Shown here: positions 6,203 through 11,956 of the stretch, one piece after another
How the letters are laid out: the number at the start of each line of letters is the position of its first letter
Numbering within the stretch: position 1 is the first letter of the stretch
From: JBBPYA01 sp038200385
GTDB lineage: Bacteria > Actinomycetota > Actinomycetes > Mycobacteriales > Geodermatophilaceae
Length of the DNA: 11,956 nucleotides
Reading direction: 5' to 3'
Assembly: GCA_038200385.1 (NCBI GenBank)
Contig: JBBPYA010000208.1
Location: 1 to 11,956 of the forward strand
Program-made: the position numbers and the translations under genes
The notes under the pieces: generated by a model
Told to the model about the DNA's origin: nothing
Databases searched by the model: none
Seen by the model: only the letters and a program-made list of their open reading frames with translations

Positions 6203-6913
6203 ATGGCGGACTGGGATTTCACCGGGATCCGGGCGATGTTCGTCAACTGCACGCTGAAGCAGTCCCCGGAGTTGTCCCACACCGGTGGCCTGGTCGACAT
6301 CAGCGCGGGCATCATGCGCAAGCACGGTGTGCACGTCGACGTCCTCCGCGCGGTGGACCACGACATCGCCACCGGGGTGTACCCGGATATGACCGAGCAC
6401 GGGCGGGCCACGGACGAGTGGCCCGCGCTGTTCCCGACCATTCTGGCCGCGGACATCCTTGTGATCGCCGGCCCGATCTGGTTGGGGGACAACAGTTCGG
6501 TGACCAAACGGGTGATCGAGCGGCTGTACGGCTGCTCCAGCCTGCTCAACGACGCCGGCCAGTACGCCTTCTACGGCCGGGTCGGTGGCTGCCTGATCAC
6601 CGGCAACGAGGACGGCGTCAAGCACTGCGCCAGCAACGTGCTGTACAGCCTGCAGCACCTCGGCTACACGATCCCGCCGCAGGCCGACGCCGGGTGGATC
6701 GGCGAGGCCGGTCCCGGCCCGTCCTACCTCGACCCCGGGTCGGGTGGCCCGGACAACGACTTCACCAACCGCAACACGACGTTCATGACGTGGAACCTGC
6801 TGCACGTGGCGCAGCTGCTGCGCTCCGCCGGTGGCATCCCGGCGTACGGCAACCAACGCTCGGAGTGGGATGCCGGAGCACGCTTCGACTTCGACAACCC
6901 TGAATACCGCTGA
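6203..6913 (+). CDS. Flavodoxin-like NAD(P)H-dependent FMN oxidoreductase
   Basis: A 236-residue flavodoxin-fold protein (FMN_red superfamily). The N-terminal strand AMFVNCTLKQSPELSHT (11-27) ends in the phosphate-binding loop for FMN. The second flavin loop is GPIWLGDNSS (90-99), followed by the helix VTKRVIERL, the arrangement in NADPH-dependent FMN reductases and WrbA-like quinone reductases. The GRVGGCLITGNEDGVKH segment (125-141) is typical of the subgroup. The start ATG 6203 lies four bases after the cyclo-ligase stop, indicating one transcript; an earlier in-frame ATG at 6161 lies inside the upstream gene. The substrate is unknown. The F420-type gene downstream suggests a shared redox or xenobiotic-reduction role, by inference. 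Confidence 0.85.
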   Translation: MADWDFTGIRAMFVNCTLKQSPELSHTGGLVDISAGIMRKHGVHVDVLRAVDHDIATGVYPDMTEHGRATDEWPALFPTILAADILVIAGPIWLGDNSSVTKRVIERLYGCSSLLNDAGQYAFYGRVGGCLITGNEDGVKHCASNVLYSLQHLGYTIPPQADAGWIGEAGPGPSYLDPGSGGPDNDFTNRNTTFMTWNLLHVAQLLRSAGGIPAYGNQRSEWDAGARFDFDNPEYR

Positions 6914-6925
6914 GGAGGCGATCCG

Positions 6926-7327
6926 ATGTTGTTCGGTGATGAGCATGTACGCCGCTACGAGGAGACCGACGGCAAGGAGGGGCACGACTGGAACGGCACG
7001 ACGGCGCTGGTCCTGAGCACGACGGGACGGCGGAGCGGCGAGGAGCGCAAGTCCGCGCTGATCTACCGCCAGTACGGCGATGCCTACCTCGTGGTCGCGT
7101 CCAAGGGCGGCGCGGACTCCCCGCCGGAGTGGCTGCTGAACCTGCAGGCCGACCCGACCGTGCACGTGCAGGTGTGGGGTGACCGCTTCACCGCCACCGC
7201 CCGGACCGCCGCGCCCGAGGAGAAGCCGGACATGTGGTCGGTGATGCTCGAGGCGTGGCCGCAGTACGACGAGTACCAGGCGAAGACCGATCGGGAGATT
7301 CCGGTCATCGTGCTGGACCGCGTCTGA
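6926..7327 (+). CDS. Deazaflavin (F420)-dependent nitroreductase family protein
   Basis: A 133-residue split-barrel protein of the Ddn/F420H2-dependent reductase family (nitroreductase, DUF385 type). Characteristic segments are TTGRRSGEERKSAL (32-45), VVASKGGADSPPEWLLNL (56-73) and the final strand IPVIVLDRV. The Lys/Gly residues of the first two line the F420 phosphate-binding groove in the family. It is slightly shorter than mycobacterial Ddn. A strong Shine-Dalgarno GAGGAGG (6912-6918), overlapping the previous stop codon, fixes the ATG. Members reduce quinones, nitroaromatics or other enones with F420H2. The native substrate here is not evident. It implies that the host makes coenzyme F420. 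Confidence 0.9.
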   Translation: MLFGDEHVRRYEETDGKEGHDWNGTTALVLSTTGRRSGEERKSALIYRQYGDAYLVVASKGGADSPPEWLLNLQADPTVHVQVWGDRFTATARTAAPEEKPDMWSVMLEAWPQYDEYQAKTDREIPVIVLDRV

Positions 7328-7341
7328 CCACGCAGCGTCCC

Positions 7342-7354
7342 GCCGGCTGCCGGC
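7342..7354 (+). terminator. Short hairpin after the nitroreductase gene
   Basis: GCCGG (7342-7346) and CCGGC (7350-7354) form a 5-bp stem with a CTG loop, beginning 15 bases after the stop. The next gene is convergent, so a bidirectional terminator would be expected here. There is no T-run and the stem is short. Confidence 0.3.
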
Positions 7355-7420
7355 CCGGCTCACCCGCGCCCGCAGGTCGCGCAACGGCCGGCTCACCCGC
7401 ACCCGCAGGTCGCGCAACGG
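7355..7420. repeat. 33-bp tandem duplication spanning a gene's stop codon
   Basis: Bases 7355-7387 and 7388-7420 are the same 33-bp unit with one difference (G versus A at unit position 14). The unit contains the last codons and stop of the minus-strand membrane gene (RCATCGCG then TGA). The second, downstream copy would encode RCATCGRG and its own TGA (7360-7362) in the same frame, because 33 is a multiple of three. Confidence 0.9.
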
Positions 7421-7899
7421 CCGCGGCGGCGCACGGCGTAGGCCCAGGCCGCCGCGGCTAGCGCTGCGCCCCACAGCGGCCAGAACATCTCCGGGAGCCA
7501 GGCCGCGACGTCGCCGTTCCCGCCCGGGAAGTTCGCACCGAAGCCGCCGCTGACGCCGAAGCGCAGGAACATCAGTCCGGCCGAGGCCACGACGACCGAC
7601 ACGATCCCGGCGGGTACGACGGCAAGCGGGACGGGGACCCGGTGCCCGCGCAGGACCGGGATCCACCGCGGGAACACCTCGCCCCACCGCTGCACCAGGC
7701 CGAGGGTCAGCACGGCACCGCCGACGGCCAGCGTGGCCAGCCCCGCTCCGAGGTACACCCGACTGCCGAGGCTGTCGAGCAGTTCCTGGCTGACGCCGAG
7801 GGGCACTCCCAGCGCCCATGCGTAGCGAGTGGTGGCGTACCCGAGCGGTACCGCCACCGCCAGCGCGGTCGCCCACCGGCCCCAGCGCGGGGCGGTCAC
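7393..7899 (-). CDS. Membrane protein of unknown function with Cys-rich C-terminus
   Basis: A 168-residue protein with about four hydrophobic helices (roughly 10-32, 47-69, 92-112 and 134-155). The conserved-looking LTLGLVQRWGEVFPRW (64-79) joins helices 2 and 3. The sequence ends in RRRGRCATCGCG, with cysteines at 162, 165 and 167 on a basic tail. LGLVQRWGEVFPRW is a phrase seen in uncharacterised actinobacterial membrane proteins; no biochemical role is recognised. The GTG start overlaps the stop of the preceding gene by four bases (GTGA, 7896-7899), so the two are almost certainly co-translated. The tail codons are duplicated downstream. Convergent with the nitroreductase gene. Confidence 0.8.
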   Translation of the reverse strand: MTAPRWGRWATALAVAVPLGYATTRYAWALGVPLGVSQELLDSLGSRVYLGAGLATLAVGGAVLTLGLVQRWGEVFPRWIPVLRGHRVPVPLAVVPAGIVSVVVASAGLMFLRFGVSGGFGANFPGGNGDVAAWLPEMFWPLWGAALAAAAWAYAVRRRGRCATCGCG

Positions 7900-8549
7900 C
7901 GGTTGCGCTCACCGTCGCCGTGGCCGTCCACCCGGCCGCAGCGAAGGCACGCCCCCGTGCTCCGGCGATGCAAGACGACGGCGGAGGCAAGCCACGCGAA
8001 CCCGGCCAGCGTCAGGATGCCCATGTCGATGACCGGCCACGGCCACAGCGTCACCTCGTCGGGAGCGGCGCCCACCAGCGTCAGCACCAGCAGGATCGGC
8101 GTGTACGCCATGGCAGCGAGCAGCCGATAGTCCGGCAGCACCACCGCCAGCACCAGGCCGAGGGCGGCGGCGGACACGGCGGGTAGCCGGTGCCGCAGCG
8201 ACGGCGGCTCGCCTGCCGGCCGGCGCGCACCCGACGCACCGCGGAGCAGGACGCCGCTGAGCAGGACGCCGAGCCCGGCGAGAACGGTGAGCAGTGCGGC
8301 CCCGCCTCCCGGGCCCGCGAGAACGAGCAGCGAGAGGCCGGAAACGTCGTCCACCGTGGGGTCGGCCGGGTTGCCGCCGGCCCCCAGCAGCCAGCCGATG
8401 CCCAACGCGAGGTACGTCACCGACCAGGTGCCCGCAGCCAGCGTCGCCAACCGCGCCCACCGCGGGACGGACCGATGGGCGGTACCGCGGTCCCCCGGGT
8501 CAGATCGCCTGCCAGAGCGGCTGGACAGGGTCTGCTCTTGGGGGCTCAT
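7896..8549 (-). CDS. Membrane protein of unknown function, partner of the overlapping downstream gene
   Basis: A 217-residue protein. Its N-terminus is polar (1-30), followed by hydrophobic segments at about 33-57, 82-102, 124-138, 141-161 and 171-193. The tail has a CxxC pair (C201, C204 in ACLRCGR) and a charged end. The ATG at 8549 is fixed by AAGGAG six bases upstream. The frame stays open further upstream, but that part only translates the 7-bp repeat (Trp/Pro/Gly-rich) and is rejected. It overlaps the next gene by GTGA. The two proteins may be halves of what is a single longer chain in relatives, with the CxxC segment as the junction; this is inference from memory of the family. No function is known. 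Confidence 0.8.
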   Translation of the reverse strand: MSPQEQTLSSRSGRRSDPGDRGTAHRSVPRWARLATLAAGTWSVTYLALGIGWLLGAGGNPADPTVDDVSGLSLLVLAGPGGGAALLTVLAGLGVLLSGVLLRGASGARRPAGEPPSLRHRLPAVSAAALGLVLAVVLPDYRLLAAMAYTPILLVLTLVGAAPDEVTLWPWPVIDMGILTLAGFAWLASAVVLHRRSTGACLRCGRVDGHGDGERNR

Positions 8550-8798
8550 CGGTGCTCCTTCCGGCGGTGCCACACCCGGGCGCCACCGGTATCGAGCCTT
8601 CCCGTGCCGCCGTTCACGGGCGTCCCCCTCAAGTCTCGATCGCGTACGCCGCAGGGCGGATTCCGACGCCACTAGCCACCGGCCACCGGCCACCGGCCAC
8701 CGGCCACCGGCCACCGGCCACCAGCCACCGGCCACCGACAAGGGCTGCGGAGCGCGGCTCGGAGGCGTACCGCCGGAGGGTGTTCGGTAACGGACCGC
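8550..8798 (-). other. Gap between the response regulator and the membrane pair
   Basis: This 249-base gap contains the heptamer array (8675-8737), a weak hairpin GGCG-TAC-CGCC (8764-8774) after the response-regulator stop, and about 125 bases between the array and the membrane gene's ATG. That stretch must hold its promoter if the gene is not read through from the regulator. No convincing -10/-35 pair was found by eye. Confidence 0.4.
8675..8737. repeat. Nine tandem copies of GCCACCG (7 bp)
   Basis: The 63-bp array consists of nine contiguous heptamers. All are GCCACCG except the seventh, which is GCCACCA. It lies wholly in the gap between the response regulator stop and the membrane-protein start, with its right end 61 bases from the stop and its left end 125 bases from the start codon. 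Near-perfect identity indicates recent expansion by slippage, making it a candidate variable-number repeat. Confidence 0.95.
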
Positions 8799-9458
8799 TC
8801 AGGAGCCGGGTCGCACGAGCCCGATCTCGTAGGCCAGCACGACGGCCTGCACCCGGTCCCGGAGTCCAAGCTTGCCCAGCAGCCGACCGACATGGGTCTT
8901 GACCGTCGCCTCGGACAGGAACAACCGGCCGGCGATCTCGGCGTTGCTGGCCCCGCTGGCCACCTGGAGCAGCACCTCGCGCTCGCGCTCGGTCAGGCGT
9001 TCCAGCGGATCGGGTCCGGCGCGGTCGCCGGGCAAGTCGGCGGCCACCCGTTCCAGGAGCCGCTTCGTGGTGGAGGGCGCGAGGACGGCGTCCCCGGCGT
9101 GTACGGAGCGGATCGCGGCCAGCACGTCCTCGGCCGCGGCGTCCTTGAGCAGGAAGCCTCCGGCTCCTGCCTTGAGTGCGGCGTAGGCGTGCTCGTCCAG
9201 GTCGAACGTGGTCAGCACGACGACCCGCAGATCGTCCGGATGCCGTTCCAGGAGCAGCCGGGTGGCCTGCACGCCGTCCATCCGCGGCATCCGGACGTCC
9301 ATGAGGACCACGTCGGGGTGGGTTGCGGCGACGACGTCCAGTACCTGCAGGCCGTCGGCAGCCTGCCCGACCACCCGCATGTCCGCCTGGGAGTCGACGA
9401 CCATGGCCAGCCCGGTGCGGATCAGTTCCTGGTCGTCGGCCAGCACGATGCGGATCAC
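8799..9458 (-). CDS. Two-component response regulator, NarL/FixJ (LuxR-type HTH) family
   Basis: A 219-residue regulator. The receiver domain (1-120) has the acidic pocket D8/D9, the phospho-acceptor D54 in LMDVRMPRMDG (52-62), T83/T84 and K105. The C-terminal LuxR-type helix-turn-helix (about 150-212) has LTEREREVL (155-163) and the recognition helix SEATVKTHVGRLLGKLGLRD (182-201). GTG 9458 is chosen because it overlaps the kinase stop (GTGA, 9455-9458) and begins directly at the receiver strand IRIVLADD. It is expected to act as a DNA-binding activator or repressor when phosphorylated by the adjacent kinase. Target genes are not shown by sequence; the downstream membrane pair is the obvious candidate. 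Confidence 0.95.
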   Translation of the reverse strand: MIRIVLADDQELIRTGLAMVVDSQADMRVVGQAADGLQVLDVVAATHPDVVLMDVRMPRMDGVQATRLLLERHPDDLRVVVLTTFDLDEHAYAALKAGAGGFLLKDAAAEDVLAAIRSVHAGDAVLAPSTTKRLLERVAADLPGDRAGPDPLERLTEREREVLLQVASGASNAEIAGRLFLSEATVKTHVGRLLGKLGLRDRVQAVVLAYEIGLVRPGS

Positions 9459-10801
9459 CGTGGGTGGCCCCCGGCCGGGGGCAGGTGGGCCCGCACGGCG
9501 AACCCGGCCCGGCCGTGGCCGCTGCCGGCCGCCGCGGAAAGCCGCCCACCGACGAGTGCGACGCGCTCCCGCATACCGATCAGTCCCCGTCCCGGCGCGG
9601 TCCCGGCTCCGCCGTTCGGCCCCGTCGTCCCGGTCCGGATGTCCGGCGGCGTACCGGAGTCCTCGAATGCCCCACCACCGTCGTCGGTGACGGCGATGTC
9701 CAGGCCGGTGGTGCACCAGTCCAGCCGGACCGTGGCGGCCGCACCGCCGCCGGCGTGCTTGACGACGTTCGTCAAGGCCTCCTGGACGACGCGGAAGGCG
9801 GCCAGCGAGGTCGCCCGATCCAGCGCCGCCGCGTCTCCGGTGGTCCGCAGGGACACCTGCAGGCCCGTGTCGCGCAGGCGCTGCACGAGACCCGGTACGT
9901 CGTCCACCGTGGACTGGGGTACGTCGTCGTCGGGCGTCGCGTCGCCGCGCAACACACCCACCGCGGCGCGCATGTCCGCCAGCGCCTCGCGTCCCGTTGC
10001 GGCCACCGCCGCGAGTACCTCGCCGGCGCGTCGCGGATCGCCCGCTACGGCGAACCGGCCGCCGTCGGCCTGCCGCACGATGACGGCGAGGGAGTGAGCG
10101 ACCACGTCGTGCATTTCCCGGGCGATCCGCGCCCGCTCGGCCAGGACGGCCTGCTCCGCACGCTCGGCGCGCTGCTCCTCAGCGCGGGCGGCGCGCTGTT
10201 CCAGCTCCACGACGTACGCCGCGCGCACGCTACGGAAACGACCCAGACCCCAGGGGGCGAGCACGGCCGCCACGAGGGCCGCCGCGACCAGGACATGCCA
10301 TCCCAGGGTGACCGGTGCAGCCTGCCCCACCGCCCAGTCGACAGCCCACAGCCGGGCGGTCGTCAGCGCGGCCCCGGCTAGTCCCACCGCGAGCGCGGCG
10401 GTCGGCCACGGCCGCGACGCGTAGGCCGCCACGGAGTACAGGACCACCAGGAAGACGACCGAACTCGGCAGCAGGATCGGCGGGACCACCTGCCCGGCAA
10501 GGCCCACCGCCGCGGCACTGGTGAGGTCGGGGACGAGGAGCAGGGTCAGCATCACCAGGCAGCAGGCGGCGTACGCGACGAGCGGGTGCCGCCGGCGCAC
10601 GACAACGGCGACGAACCCGAGCGAGATCATCGCGAGGACTCCGGTGCGGACCGGCGCAGGCCACGGCGCGATGGACACCAGCTCCGCGGACGTCGGGAGC
10701 AGGACCGCGGCCAGCGCGAGGGCGAGCAGCCCGTCGACCAACCACGGCCGCCGGCGCGTCCAGTCATCGACCCCGGAGACGAGGCCGTGGCGCTGCTGCA
10801 C
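9455..10801 (-). CDS. Two-component sensor histidine kinase, HisKA_3 (NarL-partner) family
   Basis: A 448-residue membrane kinase. The N-terminal sensor part is hydrophobic, with about five to six helices (roughly 22-36, 54-68, 74-90, 107-127, 133-150, 165-184). It has no large extracellular domain, so it probably senses the membrane or an intramembrane ligand. A coiled-coil linker rich in Ala/Glu/Arg (195-228) leads to the dimerisation/phosphorylation helix with H231 in REMHDVVAHSL. The ATPase domain has the N box EALTNVVKHA (341-350), the G1 box DDGGGA (373-378) and GRGLIGMRERV (404-414). GTG 10801 is chosen because the -10 element TAGGAT ends 7 bases before it; the frame stays open upstream into the divergent fmdB leader. 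It overlaps the regulator gene by four bases. Confidence 0.93.
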   Translation of the reverse strand: MQQRHGLVSGVDDWTRRRPWLVDGLLALALAAVLLPTSAELVSIAPWPAPVRTGVLAMISLGFVAVVVRRRHPLVAYAACCLVMLTLLLVPDLTSAAAVGLAGQVVPPILLPSSVVFLVVLYSVAAYASRPWPTAALAVGLAGAALTTARLWAVDWAVGQAAPVTLGWHVLVAAALVAAVLAPWGLGRFRSVRAAYVVELEQRAARAEEQRAERAEQAVLAERARIAREMHDVVAHSLAVIVRQADGGRFAVAGDPRRAGEVLAAVAATGREALADMRAAVGVLRGDATPDDDVPQSTVDDVPGLVQRLRDTGLQVSLRTTGDAAALDRATSLAAFRVVQEALTNVVKHAGGGAAATVRLDWCTTGLDIAVTDDGGGAFEDSGTPPDIRTGTTGPNGGAGTAPGRGLIGMRERVALVGGRLSAAAGSGHGRAGFAVRAHLPPAGGHPR

Positions 10802-10808
10802 GCCCGTG

Positions 10809-10814
10809 ATCCTA
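10809..10814 (-). promoter_or_regulatory. -10 element of the kinase/regulator operon (leaderless)
   Basis: TAGGAT on the minus strand (plus ATCCTA) is a full TAnnnT match placed exactly 7 bases from the kinase GTG codon, so transcription should start at or near the start codon. No Shine-Dalgarno sequence precedes that GTG, which agrees with leaderless translation. No -35 consensus is visible at 17-18 bp. Confidence 0.55.
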
Positions 10815-10889
10815 GGTCGGCACCGCGTCGCCACGCGGGCGACGACCGCTCCGGGACGGTCGGGGGGAATCCGCGCGCGTGGCAGACTG

Positions 10890-10916
10890 TTGGCAGTCTC
10901 GCGGGCAGAGTGCCAG
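10890..10916 (+). promoter_or_regulatory. CIRCE-like operator (HrcA site) in the fmdB leader
   Basis: TTGGCAGTC-N9-GAGTGCCAG (9+9+9 bases) has the spacing and sequence of the CIRCE heat-shock operator, TTAGCACTC-N9-GAGTGCTAA. The right arm is the inverse of CTGGCACTC, a variant allowed in GC-rich hosts. The left arm has G for C at its seventh base. It lies 34 bases before the fmdB start. An overlapping hairpin AGACTG-TTGG-CAGTCT (10884-10899) shares the left arm. HrcA control of the equivalent mycobacterial gene (Rv0991c) is recalled from published work. Confidence 0.65.
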
Positions 10917-10949
10917 CCCGCGCCAGTCGTCCCACGGGAGGATCCGCCG

Positions 10950-11522
<573 letters not shown>

Positions 11523-11604
11523 CCTTCCGCTGGTCCACCACTTGCCGGGGGGCGCCGTCCACGGACGCGCCTGACCTCGGCCCGCCGACCTGTCGCCGCC
11601 TGCG

Positions 11605-11633
11605 TTATCCACAGTCCTCGTGGACTGTCCACA
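11605..11633 (+). promoter_or_regulatory. Pair of DnaA-box-like sites around a 7-bp hairpin
   Basis: TTATCCACA (11605-11613) equals the consensus DnaA box. CTGTCCACA (11625-11633) differs by one base from the actinobacterial form TTGTCCACA. The two are in the same orientation and 20 bp apart, about two helical turns. Between and overlapping them, ACAGTCC (11611-11617) and GGACTGT (11622-11628) form a hairpin with loop TCGT, which could instead end fmdB transcription. Confidence 0.5.
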
Positions 11634-11671
11634 GGCTGTTGCTCGCCGGGTCCGGACGGCCCGAGCGGCCC

Positions 11672-11700
11672 TAGCCTCGGATCACCGTCCCCGATCCGAG
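11672..11700 (+). promoter_or_regulatory. -10 element and inverted repeat before the SAF-domain gene
   Basis: TAGCCT (11672-11677) fits a TAnnnT -10 box. It runs directly into the perfect inverted repeat CTCGGATC (11676-11683), nine bases, GATCCGAG (11693-11700), which ends 10 bases before the ATG. The expected transcription start falls at the spacer, so the repeat could be an operator or a leader hairpin next to the ribosome site GGAG (11702-11705). Confidence 0.5.
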
Positions 11701-11710
11701 CGGAGCCGAC

Positions 11711-11956
11711 ATGTCGCGCCTGGATCGCCACCGCCTGCAGTGGTGGCGGTGGGCGCGGTGGAGCCAGCGGGTGCTGGCCGCCGCGCTGCTCCTGGCCGCG
11801 GTCCTGATCGCGGGGACGGGCACCCGGCCGCCCGGGGCCGTTGCGACCCCGAGCGCTGACGTCCTCGTGGCCGGCCGCACCCTGGGCGCCGGTCACCGGC
11901 TCGCCGCCACTGATGTCACGACGTCCTCCTGGCCGCTGGCGTTGGTCCCGGTGGCT
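11711..11956 (+). CDS. SAF-domain protein (CpaB/RcpC-like), 5' part
   Basis: The first 82 codons of a gene that runs off the window. The N-terminus is basic and Trp-rich (WWRWARWSQR, 11-20). One transmembrane helix or signal anchor follows (about 21-36), then the beginning of a SAF beta-clip domain with VLVAGRTLGAGHRLAATDV (51-69), the usual pattern in CpaB-type Flp pilus assembly proteins. GGAG five bases before the ATG supports the start. A SAF protein next to fmdB is common in actinobacteria, where it is not necessarily tied to pili, so function remains open. Confidence 0.8.
   Translation, partial: MSRLDRHRLQWWRWARWSQRVLAAALLLAAVLIAGTGTRPPGAVATPSADVLVAGRTLGAGHRLAATDVTTSSWPLALVPVA

Noticed and set aside
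6044..7990. 648-codon open frame on the minus strand
   Set aside because: It is antisense to the cyclo-ligase, FMN oxidoreductase and nitroreductase genes, all of which have clear family motifs. The translation is Arg/Pro/Ala-rich without domains. It is an effect of high GC content.
8675..8737. Heptamer array considered as a CRISPR
   Set aside because: The units are 7 bp, directly adjacent and without spacers, and there are no cas genes.

Overview
The window is high-GC DNA with frequent GTG starts, leaderless promoters and coenzyme F420-type enzymes, which points to an actinomycete (Actinomycetia). The genus cannot be fixed from the sequence. The backbone is a gene neighbourhood conserved across actinobacteria. 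It is recognisable by comparison with Mycobacterium tuberculosis Rv0990c-Rv0996, recalled from knowledge and not searched: glpR/sepX, a RimJ-type acetyltransferase, the gephyrin-like protein Glp/MoeA, galU, 5-formyltetrahydrofolate cyclo-ligase, an FmdB zinc-ribbon protein (Ruc type), and then a SAF-domain protein.

Layout. Positions 1-1700 are a decayed accessory region. It holds the tail of an unidentified gene, a possible 48-residue membrane peptide (minus strand), and a serine-recombinase pseudogene broken by several frameshifts, an internal deletion and two stops. A cluster of TGACA motifs lies between it and the 3' end of a tRNA-Ala(CGC) gene (minus, 1704-1777). Positions 1820-5515 (all minus) carry galU, glp and a GNAT acetyltransferase as a compact operon, with glpR in its own unit behind a small gap and a strong hairpin after its stop. 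At 5516-5556 two face-to-face leaderless promoters drive galU leftward and the cyclo-ligase rightward. Positions 5557-7327 (plus) form a short operon: cyclo-ligase, flavodoxin-like FMN oxidoreductase, deazaflavin-dependent nitroreductase.

Positions 7355-10801 (minus) hold a two-component system (NarL/LuxR-type regulator with its HisKA_3 kinase) followed by two overlapping membrane-protein genes of unknown function. A 9-copy 7-bp tandem repeat lies upstream of that pair, and a 33-bp duplication of the second gene's Cys-rich end lies at its 3' terminus. Together with the two oxidoreductases this block separates the cyclo-ligase from fmdB, which are adjacent in mycobacteria, so it looks like an insertion into the conserved cluster. 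Positions 10890-11956 carry a CIRCE-like (HrcA) operator, fmdB with a long Ser/Gly tail containing a (TCTGGC)8 microsatellite, two DnaA-box-like sites, an inverted repeat, and the start of a SAF-domain gene that runs off the window.

Most notable points. (1) Glp departs from the molybdotransferase consensus at nearly every active-site motif while sitting beside an intact-looking GlpR, suggesting that only its cell-division role remains. (2) A CIRCE-like element precedes the FmdB/Ruc-type gene. (3) The galU/cyclo-ligase promoters are symmetrical. (4) The membrane-protein pair has CxxC tails and repeat-associated ends and is linked to a two-component system.
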